Assembly: GCA_017848205.1 (NCBI GenBank)
Contig: JAGDDO010000315.1
Coordinates: forward strand, 1-6,827
Direction of reading: 5' to 3'
Length of the DNA stretch: 6,827 bases
DNA from: Oscillospiraceae bacterium
Lineage (GTDB): Bacteria; Bacillota_A; Clostridia; Oscillospirales; Ruminococcaceae
The position numbers and the translations under genes are program-made. A model generated the notes under the pieces. That model was not told the DNA's origin. It worked only from the letters and a program-made list of their open reading frames with translations, and ran no database searches. Shown here piece after piece: positions 1-6,827 of the stretch. Every line of letters begins with the position of its first letter. Positions within the stretch are counted from its first letter, which is position 1.

Positions 1-1651
<1,651 letters not shown>

Positions 1652-1675
1652 TGTCCGTCCTTTCTCTGTAAGGAA

Positions 1676-1694
1676 ATGCTGATTTATTCAGCAT
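1676..1694 (-). other. Stem-loop in the uvrB leader
   Basis: Perfect 7-bp inverted repeat ATGCTGA/TCAGCAT with a 5-base loop, ending about 25 bases before the uvrB start codon and just upstream of its ribosome binding site. It lacks a U-tract, so it is not an intrinsic terminator. If transcribed it would form a small hairpin in the uvrB 5' leader. Function unknown. Confidence 0.5.
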
Positions 1695-1700
1695 GGGGTA

Positions 1701-1715
1701 CGGGGCGAAGCCCCG
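1701..1715. repeat. GC-rich hairpin with GAA triloop
   Basis: Perfect inverted repeat CGGGGC-GAA-GCCCCG. It shares the core GGCGAAGCC (GGCTTCGCC on the other strand) with the next hairpin at 1730-1754, which suggests a pair of related intergenic palindromes of REP type. No U-tract follows on either strand, so terminator activity is not supported. Confidence 0.5.
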
Positions 1716-1729
1716 CGGTCTTCCTCTCC

Positions 1730-1754
1730 GTAAATACGGCGAAGCCGTATTTAC
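1730..1754. repeat. 11-bp stem hairpin with GAA triloop
   Basis: Perfect inverted repeat GTAAATACGGC-GAA-GCCGTATTTAC. The stem is long and uninterrupted and the loop is the same triloop as in the hairpin at 1701-1715. It lies between the terminator of the GGDEF gene and uvrB, with no U-run. It may be a copy of a dispersed intergenic palindrome. The string CGTAAATACG recurs near the right edge of the window (6777-6786). Confidence 0.55.
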
Positions 1755-1776
1755 ACTTTAGTCAGTGTTTCCCTAA

Positions 1777-1806
1777 AAAACCGCAGAGTATGTTCTCTGC
1801 GGTTTT
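1777..1806 (-). terminator. Rho-independent terminator of the GGDEF gene (bidirectional in form)
   Basis: An 8-bp perfect stem, CCGCAGAG/CTCTGCGG, with a 6-base loop. On the plus strand it is flanked by an A6 run before and a T4 run after. Read on the minus strand it starts 12 bases after the GGDEF stop codon and ends in a run of six T, the classical intrinsic terminator form. It should uncouple most uvrB transcription from the GGDEF gene. On the plus strand the T4 tail makes a weaker terminator. Confidence 0.88.
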
Positions 1807-1817
1807 AAGTTTTCTGT

Positions 1818-4127
1818 TTATTCCGGATTACGTAGAACATTCCGGATCTTGTAGCGTTTGTTTTCGTAAAGCAGCTTGTCCGCTTCATTCATAAGATTAT
1901 GAAGGCTTGTTTCGTAGCTGCATGTGAATTCGTAAATACCCGAACTTATGCGTATCATGTACGGCTTGCCGCTGTTTTCATTTACATGGTCGCAGGCTTC
2001 ACGAATCCTGTCCTTCAGCATTATGCTGAAATCAGGATCGTCGGTAAGAACGAATGCTGCAAATTCATCGCCGCCGAATCGTGCAACAATGTCGCTTGTA
2101 CGTATGCACTTTGTAAGTATCTCGGCAGTTTTCTGTATTGCGTAGTCGCCTTCATCGTGACCGAAAATATCGTTGATCTGTTTGAGATTGTCCATGTCGG
2201 CAAATATGACTGCGGCACGGCGTCCGGTATGCTCAAGAATGCAGCTTCTGGCTCTTTCCATGAATCCTCGTCTGTTGAGTATTCCGGTGAGCTCGTCAGA
2301 TCTTGATATCTGATTAAGACGCTCATTTTTCGTGGTGGCCTTTGAAAGACTTTCTCTGAGATCTGACTGAACTTCCTTCTGTACCTCAAGCATCTTTCTG
2401 AGTTTGAGTGCGTATGAGATCTGCGAGGTGATGAATGCATTGTAGAAGTTGTAGTCGTCAGTATCTATGTCGTAGAGAAGTATGCCGTAATTCTCTTCGC
2501 TGCAGAATACAGGAGATGCGATAAGAGTGAATCTGCAGTCCGGCATATACTCGTTTCTGAACAGAAGCGATGAGCGTATCTTCTTTCCGCGTACAAATGA
2601 TTTCAGCATTCCGTTCGTCTGATATGAGAAGAGCATTTCATGGGAAGGCTGAACCCAGTCGTTTCTCGATTTTGAGATGACCGTTTTTTCATGCAGATAA
2701 AGATAGCTTGAACGTATTCCCATTGCCTTCAGTCCCTGCATGATATTTGCAGGAATGCTGTTGTTGCTCTGGAAACACTCGATAGTATTGCCGATTATCG
2801 AGTTTGCGCAGCGTACATTATCCTTTATTTCGTTTGCTATAAGCGGACTGTTCTTGTGCTCGTAGGAAATGATCTGCTTGAAGAATCCCATGAACAGTTT
2901 GTATATGCTGCTTCGTGTTTCCTCATCACGGGCAAGGGAAACCGCCTTGTCACAGATGAGTGAAAGAACTGAATTCAGATTGTCCGGCTTGATGAAATCA
3001 AGAATGTTGTAGTTAAGCAGTACCTCGAATTTAAAGGCTGCCATTTTGTAGTCCGGAAGTTCCGAACCGTCACGCAGATTTGTCAAAAACTTTGCCGCAA
3101 ACTGCAGCAGGCTCTTTATTATTCTCTGGTTCGGCTGATAGGTCACACTATCGTAATATGAAATAATGATATCGTTTATCTTTATAATGAATTTGTTTAT
3201 GTCCTTGTCATCACTTGTAAGAAGATATTCGATGTCACGTGTCAGTTTTGATTTGCATCCGCAGGAATCACGCTTGACTAACTTTGTCTTTACTGTTACG
3301 TCACCTGACGGAGCACCTGTCAGAATGCTGTGAGCAGCTTTGACAGCGTTCATGCCGAGATCGCGGTACCGTGCACGTACTGTGGTGAGCGGCGGATTCA
3401 GTGAAACTGCTTCAGATATATCGTCGAAACCGGTTATCATGATGTCTTTTCCGATAACAAGATCCCGCTTGCTTATTACCTTGTATCCGGCAATAGCCAT
3501 AAGGTCATTCGAGAAACAGATGGCATCAATATTGCCTTCATTTTCCGAAAGGAGCTTTTCAATGACAGGGCAGCAGTTTTCGGTAAAATCGCCTTCGGCA
3601 ACAAGCTTCGGATCATATGGGATCCCGTGCCTTTCGAGAGCTTCCCTGTATTTTTCAAGACGCTGAACGGCTTCGAGATTTGTGGAAGGACCTGTAACGA
3701 ATCCGATGCGTTTTCTTCCGTGTTCGTTTACGAGGTGGTCTATTTCCAGATCGATGCCGTTGGTCTCAAATGAAACGCACGGCAGATCATCTATTTTTTC
3801 CGAAATAGTGATCACAGGAGTGTCCCCGAATTTCTGTGCTATCTCGCTGAGCACTTCAGGAGCAACATATCTGCCCATGACAGCCGTTTCAAGAATTACT
3901 GCATCAAAGCTGTGGTTTTCAGCGTATGAGAACATGCAGTTGTACTGGTAATGATATTTTTTGCTTAACGAGTCGTTTGTGTGTTCTTCTTCAAGAAAGC
4001 GTACCGGAAACACCACAAGATTGATGTCCATACTTTCTGCTTCATGTGCGGCCCCGAGAAATATTTCTTCCGAGAACCTGCTTTCCATGTGCCCGATAAA
4101 CAACGCAACTGAAAAACGTCTTTTCAT
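1818..4127 (-). CDS. Cytoplasmic diguanylate cyclase with LacI/PurR-type ligand-binding sensor domain
   Basis: Predicted to make c-di-GMP from two GTP under control of a small ligand. Residues 1 to about 285 resemble the sugar-binding core of LacI/PurR regulators (RIGFVTGPSTN near 140-150; DAICFSNDLMAIAGYKV near 201-217; ITGFDD 231-236), but no helix-turn-helix precedes it and there is no signal peptide or membrane segment. RDSCGC follows at 286-291. A mostly helical middle region of unknown fold (about 300-575, perhaps GAF-like near 460-560) leads through a likely coiled coil (575-610) to a GGDEF domain: DELTGILNRR (611-620), metal-binding D644 in FADMDNLKQIND, GHDEGD, and an intact active-site GGDEF (685-689). 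An RxxD product-inhibition site, RTSD (676-679), lies exactly five residues before it. Activity and feedback inhibition are therefore expected. Start: ATG with AAGGGGG seven bases upstream. It is divergent from the sigma gene. The ligand is unknown; a sugar is likely by family, not shown. Confidence 0.93.
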   Translation of the reverse strand: MKRRFSVALFIGHMESRFSEEIFLGAAHEAESMDINLVVFPVRFLEEEHTNDSLSKKYHYQYNCMFSYAENHSFDAVILETAVMGRYVAPEVLSEIAQKFGDTPVITISEKIDDLPCVSFETNGIDLEIDHLVNEHGRKRIGFVTGPSTNLEAVQRLEKYREALERHGIPYDPKLVAEGDFTENCCPVIEKLLSENEGNIDAICFSNDLMAIAGYKVISKRDLVIGKDIMITGFDDISEAVSLNPPLTTVRARYRDLGMNAVKAAHSILTGAPSGDVTVKTKLVKRDSCGCKSKLTRDIEYLLTSDDKDINKFIIKINDIIISYYDSVTYQPNQRIIKSLLQFAAKFLTNLRDGSELPDYKMAAFKFEVLLNYNILDFIKPDNLNSVLSLICDKAVSLARDEETRSSIYKLFMGFFKQIISYEHKNSPLIANEIKDNVRCANSIIGNTIECFQSNNSIPANIMQGLKAMGIRSSYLYLHEKTVISKSRNDWVQPSHEMLFSYQTNGMLKSFVRGKKIRSSLLFRNEYMPDCRFTLIASPVFCSEENYGILLYDIDTDDYNFYNAFITSQISYALKLRKMLEVQKEVQSDLRESLSKATTKNERLNQISRSDELTGILNRRGFMERARSCILEHTGRRAAVIFADMDNLKQINDIFGHDEGDYAIQKTAEILTKCIRTSDIVARFGGDEFAAFVLTDDPDFSIMLKDRIREACDHVNENSGKPYMIRISSGIYEFTCSYETSLHNLMNEADKLLYENKRYKIRNVLRNPE

Positions 4128-4222
4128 GGTCTTGCCCCCTTCTTTGCGTTATGAGATCCCCTTATCATTGTTCCGTTTTGTTCTGCTGAATTTATTCAAA
4201 TTCTGTACTATATACATAATCT

Positions 4223-4251
4223 ATTTTAATACATAATCCGGTAAAAATCAA
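4223..4251 (-). promoter_or_regulatory. Candidate promoter of the GGDEF gene
   Basis: On the minus strand, TTGATT (complement of 4246-4251) and TAAAAT (complement of 4223-4228) are separated by 17 bases, a good match to a housekeeping sigma-70/sigma-A promoter. The start codon is about 95 bases downstream, leaving a leader of some 90 nt. The surrounding AT-rich DNA offers other weaker -10 sequences, so this is a best candidate rather than a certainty. Confidence 0.5.
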
Positions 4252-4254
4252 GTG

Positions 4255-4269
4255 GATATTGTGAATATC
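4255..4269. promoter_or_regulatory. Inverted repeat in the divergent intergenic region (possible operator)
   Basis: GATATT-GTG-AATATC is a perfect 6-bp inverted repeat with a 3-base centre. It lies just upstream of the candidate -35 box of the GGDEF promoter and 40 bases upstream of the sigma-gene promoter. The position would suit a regulator acting on either divergent gene, but AT-rich DNA gives such repeats by chance. Confidence 0.25.
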
Positions 4270-4309
4270 ATATGAAAAATAGGACATAACAGGAGCGGAA
4301 AAGCTGAAG

Positions 4310-4339
4310 TTGACACTGAAGCGATATTGAAGTTATAAT
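4310..4339 (+). promoter_or_regulatory. Perfect-consensus housekeeping promoter of the sigma/anti-sigma operon
   Basis: TTGACA (4310-4315) and TATAAT (4334-4339) with an 18-base spacer: both hexamers match the sigma-70/sigma-A consensus exactly. Transcription should start near 4346, about 80 bases before the sigma-gene ATG. This would give a constitutive basal supply of the sigma factor and its partner. Confidence 0.8.
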
Positions 4340-4355
4340 TATACAGAAAAAATAC

Positions 4356-4383
4356 TGTAACCTTTTCTTTCATATGCCGTGTA
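4356..4383 (+). promoter_or_regulatory. Candidate ECF-type autoregulatory promoter
   Basis: TGTAAC (4356-4361), 16 bases, then CGTGTA (4378-4383). This resembles the ECF promoter layout known from Bacillus (TGAAAC-N16-CGTA/C for SigW, SigM and relatives), including the T/C-rich spacer. It lies downstream of the housekeeping promoter and would start transcription near 4390, about 40 bases before the ATG, a normal leader length. Autoregulation by the sigma factor it precedes is the inferred role. The match could be chance, because the true specificity of this sigma factor is unknown. Confidence 0.5.
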
Positions 4384-4428
4384 TATAGTCAGAAGAGCTC
4401 TTTGAAACCAAAACGAAAGGAAGATCAG

Positions 4429-4983
4429 ATGGAAGACAGCGAGATCCTGGAACTTTACCGTCAGCGTTCGGAAGATGCAATTGCCCGGACGGATAAAAAA
4501 TACGGGCGTTATCTATACTCTATAGCTTACAGAATACTCCGCGACAACGGTGAGACCGAGGAGTGCGTGAATGAATCGTATTTTAAGACTTGGAATGCGA
4601 TCCCACCGCAGTTTCCGCAGAATCTTGCGACGTTTATCGGCAAGATCGTGAGGCACACTGCCTTTGATGTATTCAGGACTAAATCCACGCAGAAACGCGG
4701 GAGCGGCGAAGTGAATCTTGTTCTTTCCGAACTGGAGGAATGCATCGGGAACAATGATGTGGAAGAGGAACTTGACCGTAAGGAAACACTGAAGGTAATA
4801 ACGGAATTTCTTGATAACAGCGATGTGCAGAAGAGAAGAATATTTATATTAAGATACTGGTACGTGATGTCTGTGAAAGAGATAGCAGAAAAATTAAACA
4901 TGACTGAAAGCAATGTCAAAGTGACACTTCACCGCATGCGTGACGGACTGAAAAAAGAACTTATGAAGAACGGACTTATATAG
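4429..4983 (+). CDS. ECF-like RNA polymerase sigma-70 family factor
   Basis: A 184-residue two-domain sigma factor that would direct RNA polymerase to a special promoter set. The sigma-2 region spans about 18-87 (TDKKYGRYLYSIAYRIL, the acidic EECVNESYFKTWNAIPP, then FIGKIVRHTAFDVFR). A charged linker leads to sigma-4 (about 117-178), whose helix-turn-helix is SVKEIAEKLNMTESNVKVTLHRMRDGL. There is no sigma-3 or region 1, as expected for the ECF size class. I chose the ATG at 4429: AAAGGAAG lies about six bases upstream and MEDSEILELYRQRSEDAIA is the usual family N-terminus. An in-frame TTG at 4402 would add nine residues (KPKRKEDQ-like) but has a poorer context. It is followed after 84 bases, in the same direction, by a membrane protein with anti-sigma layout, so the two very likely form an operon. 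The regulon is not visible. Confidence 0.93.
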   Translation: MEDSEILELYRQRSEDAIARTDKKYGRYLYSIAYRILRDNGETEECVNESYFKTWNAIPPQFPQNLATFIGKIVRHTAFDVFRTKSTQKRGSGEVNLVLSELEECIGNNDVEEELDRKETLKVITEFLDNSDVQKRRIFILRYWYVMSVKEIAEKLNMTESNVKVTLHRMRDGLKKELMKNGLI

Positions 4984-4994
4984 GAACAGACTGA

Positions 4995-5039
4995 TCTGCC
5001 TGATGCTACAGACCGTATGGATGCTGATTGGAAGGCAGA
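4995..5039 (+). other. Possible intercistronic stem between sigma and anti-sigma genes
   Basis: TCTGCCT (4995-5001) can pair with AGGCAGA (5033-5039) across a 31-base loop, in the 84-base gap between the two genes and about 28 bases before the downstream start. It has no U-tract, so it is not a terminator. It might tune translation or decay of the second cistron. Seven base pairs over a long loop is weak evidence. Confidence 0.25.
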
Positions 5040-5067
5040 CCGGAGTTTGAGAAAGGGAAAGGTACAG

Positions 5068-6624
5068 ATGAAAAAGAACGAACAGCTTTTTGATATAATG
5101 GGCGAAATCCCTGAGGACTATATCGAAGATGCAGTGAATGGAAATACGATACCTGAAAAAAGAACAGGAATAAAACGGGTGGCAGGAACCATAGCAGCCT
5201 GCGCAGCAGCATTTGCCGCCGTAGCCGCAGTTCCGGTTCTTATGATGTATGTAAACGGAAAAGCAGGAAACGGAAATGACCAGCTGCCGGCAGCCAGTGA
5301 AACTGTTGCAGAGACTTCTGAAAATGAGGTTTCAGAAAATCAGAATGAAAATACTGATCCTGATACAGATAAAGAAACAGCAGAAGACAGCGATCTTTTC
5401 GATGACACAAAAGATAATTCCCCTACATATTTTTATGAGTTGAACAAGGAGACAAATGAATATGAGGTCGTATTTGAACTGACAGACACTTCAAGTCTTT
5501 CATATACTGTTATACCATGGTCTGTTGAAACAGCTGTTCTTGAGATAAGCGATTATTTTAAGGATGAATACGGATTAGGAACTCGTGATATTAATAAGTT
5601 GTTCAACAGCGGATACAGGATCTATCTTACTACAGACAGAGATATTCAGGATCATCTTGATGAAAAATACAGTGACTGGTATTACTTTCCTGAATCGCTG
5701 AGCGATCAGGATGAAATGATCCAGTCAGCGATTGCGGTCCTTGATTATAACGGACATATACTTGGCGTGGAAGGTAAACTCGGTAAGAAGAAACCTGACG
5801 ATAACTTTGTTTTTAACATTGCGTATGAAGGAGGACGAGCTGTTGGTTCGGCGATAACACCTCTGACTGCATACGGTTATGCTCTGGAAAATGGAATGCT
5901 GACACCGGAAACAGAGTTCTGCGATGAGTATCTTCCGGAGTACACTGTCCCGGATGTCGAATTCTTCCCGAGAAATTTTGACGGCGCGCCATCCGGCGGT
6001 ATCTATCCTGCATTGTATTTCTTCAAGCAGTCGATAAGAACTCTTCCGGCTCAGATTGTTTACAATAACGGAAATAATCTTTCAAAAGAAGTATTTGACT
6101 TTGCAACACAGAAGCTTCATCTTGATCTTGATCCTGAATGGGATGCGGATTATCCAGCACTTTGTCTTGGGGAGACATTTCTTGGTCCGAGTGTTATTAA
6201 CCTTGCAAATGCATATATGCCTTACGGTAACGGCGGACGTTATTGTAAAGCAAGTATCATAAGCAGATGTGTTGACAGCACAGGAAAAGTTATAATTGAT
6301 AATGAAAATCGAGAATATGAGCAGGCTGTAAGCAAAGAAACAGCAGATACAATGAATATGATGCTGCGTGAAGTGATAACAAACGGTACTGGTACGGCGG
6401 CTGCTCTTGAAAACTGTCCTGTTGCCGGCAAGACCGGATGCACTGATAACTGGCGTGATCTGACGTTTGTCGGACTTACACCGGATTATGTTTCAGCAAT
6501 GTGGGTCGGTTATGATGAGGGTGAAAATTCATGGGCCATTGAAGCAGTTAATTCAGCTGGACTTTGGAAAACTGTTTTCGGCGAATATGCGGAAGAGCAT
6601 TATTCCGGTGCGGATTTTCCTTAA
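5068..6624 (+). CDS. Predicted anti-sigma factor fused to a degenerate class A PBP transpeptidase-like ectodomain
   Basis: A 518-residue single-pass membrane protein. Residues 1-36 (MKKNEQLFDIMGEIPEDYIE...) are cytoplasmic and resemble the short N-termini of proteins encoded beside ECF sigma genes in Clostridia. An Ala-rich membrane segment spans about 38-62, followed by an acidic, Asn/Glu-rich linker (65-118). Residues about 150-205 resemble the class A PBP segment before the transpeptidase (GYRIYLTTDRDIQDHL), and 218-505 resemble the transpeptidase: AIAVLDYNGHILG, TPLTAYGYALENG, LGETFLGPSVINLANAY, GNGG (387-390), NGTGTAA, AGKTGCT. No GT51 glycosyltransferase domain is present. The catalytic set is broken: SxxK is S261-A-I-T264, SxN is S322-I-R, and KTG (455-457) remains. 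Enzyme activity is therefore unlikely; sensing of wall material or wall proteins is the inferred role. Start: ATG 5068 with GGGAAAGG five bases upstream; the in-frame ATG at 5017 lacks a ribosome binding site. The sigma-binding role rests on context and was not tested. Confidence 0.82.
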   Translation: MKKNEQLFDIMGEIPEDYIEDAVNGNTIPEKRTGIKRVAGTIAACAAAFAAVAAVPVLMMYVNGKAGNGNDQLPAASETVAETSENEVSENQNENTDPDTDKETAEDSDLFDDTKDNSPTYFYELNKETNEYEVVFELTDTSSLSYTVIPWSVETAVLEISDYFKDEYGLGTRDINKLFNSGYRIYLTTDRDIQDHLDEKYSDWYYFPESLSDQDEMIQSAIAVLDYNGHILGVEGKLGKKKPDDNFVFNIAYEGGRAVGSAITPLTAYGYALENGMLTPETEFCDEYLPEYTVPDVEFFPRNFDGAPSGGIYPALYFFKQSIRTLPAQIVYNNGNNLSKEVFDFATQKLHLDLDPEWDADYPALCLGETFLGPSVINLANAYMPYGNGGRYCKASIISRCVDSTGKVIIDNENREYEQAVSKETADTMNMMLREVITNGTGTAAALENCPVAGKTGCTDNWRDLTFVGLTPDYVSAMWVGYDEGENSWAIEAVNSAGLWKTVFGEYAEEHYSGADFP

Positions 6625-6643
6625 TGAGGTACGACCTGACAGT

Positions 6644-6762
6644 TGCTTTTCGGAAAATGTGTGAAATTCGAAAATATTCGCTAAGAAAATGTGAAAACAC
6701 ATAATATATTCGCTAATAAAATGTGCAAACCGTTCCGGGATTCACTAAGAAAATGTGCACAC
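6644..6762. repeat. Direct repeat array, 32-bp period (three good units, one degenerate)
   Basis: The unit ATTCGCTAAGAAAATGTG occurs at 6676-6693, with near-copies at 6708-6725 (one mismatch, T for G) and 6740-6757 (one mismatch, A for G). Similarity runs on for about five bases (nAnAC). Starts are exactly 32 bases apart, with unrelated 9-base spacers. A fourth, half-conserved unit at 6644-6661 keeps GAAAATGTG in the same 32-base register. It begins 20 bases after the stop codon of the pseudo-PBP gene. It may be the multiple transposase-binding repeats at one end of an IS21-like insertion sequence lying to the right, or phased sites for a regulator. Confidence 0.8.
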
Positions 6763-6776
6763 AGATACTTTAACTT

Positions 6777-6795
6777 CGTAAATACGTGATTTACG
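6777..6795. repeat. Inverted repeat near the right edge
   Basis: CGTAAAT-ACGTG-ATTTACG is a perfect 7-bp inverted repeat with a 5-base centre. The following bases (GTCTCTTGATTTTG) do not form a continuous U-run, so it is at best a weak terminator. From 6796 to the window end I see nothing further. Confidence 0.4.
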
Positions 6796-6827
6796 GTCTC
6801 TTGATTTTGCCACGGTTTTGTAGTATC

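Noticed and set aside
1652..1776. LexA/SOS box before uvrB
   Set aside because: No CGAAC-N4-GTTCG-like sequence could be found in this stretch; the palindromes present are of a different type.
4402..4428. TTG start adding nine residues to the sigma factor
   Set aside because: The ATG at 4429 has a better ribosome binding site (AAAGGAAG) and matches the usual N-terminus of the family; TTG remains possible but less likely.
5017..5067. Upstream in-frame ATG adding 17 residues (MDADWKADRS...) to the anti-sigma/PBP-like protein
   Set aside because: No ribosome binding site precedes it, while the ATG at 5068 has GGGAAAGG at proper spacing and the N-terminus MKKNEQLFDI typical of such proteins.
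5006..5212. Minus-strand 68-residue frame with a hydrophobic start (MLLRRLLWFLPPVLFLFFF)
   Set aside because: It is antisense to the start and membrane segment of the pseudo-PBP gene; the hydrophobic look arises from the complement of that coding sequence and no ribosome binding site supports it.
5068..6624. Annotation as an active penicillin-binding protein or beta-lactamase
   Set aside because: The Lys of SxxK and the Asn of SxN are missing and there is no glycosyltransferase domain; only KTG is kept.
6644..6762. CRISPR array
   Set aside because: Repeats are about 18-23 bp with only 9-14 bp between them, far too short for CRISPR spacers, the first unit is only half conserved, and no cas gene is present.

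Overview
The window looks like chromosomal DNA from an anaerobic Firmicute of the Ruminococcus / Oscillospiraceae type. This is inferred from three things: moderate GC content, strong AAGGA-type ribosome binding sites, and two characteristic gene classes (a LacI-like sensor fused to GGDEF, and a sigma factor of the 'SEDAIA.TDKKYGRY' type followed by a membrane protein starting 'MKKNEQLFDI'). I cannot name the species. No rRNA, tRNA, CRISPR array or complete mobile element was found.

Layout. The left half reads on the minus strand. A 769-residue cytoplasmic protein (1818-4127) joins a LacI/PurR-type ligand-binding domain without a helix-turn-helix to a GGDEF diguanylate cyclase. It ends at a bidirectional terminator (1777-1806). 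After a spacer holding three more stem-loops comes uvrB (start at 1651), which runs off the left edge with about 550 codons visible. The right half reads on the plus strand, divergent from the cyclase gene across a roughly 300-bp intergenic region. It holds an ECF-like sigma-70 factor (4429-4983) and then a 518-residue single-pass membrane protein (5068-6624). The last 200 bp hold no gene but contain an array of 18-bp direct repeats with an exact 32-bp period, possibly the end of an insertion sequence that continues outside the window.

The most interesting part is the plus-strand pair. The second gene has the layout of an anti-sigma factor: a short cytoplasmic N-terminus, one Ala-rich membrane segment and an acidic linker. 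Its outside portion resembles the linker plus transpeptidase domain of a class A penicillin-binding protein, with no glycosyltransferase domain. The transpeptidase fold signatures are kept, but the catalytic set is broken: SxxK reads SAIT, SxN reads SIR, and only KTG survives. The simplest model is a cell-wall-responsive sigma/anti-sigma switch whose sensor is a dead penicillin-binding protein. Upstream of the sigma gene lie a perfect-consensus housekeeping promoter and, downstream of it, a TGTAAC-N16-CGTG sequence with the geometry of an ECF promoter, which fits autoregulation. The role assignment is inference; the sequence features are read directly.
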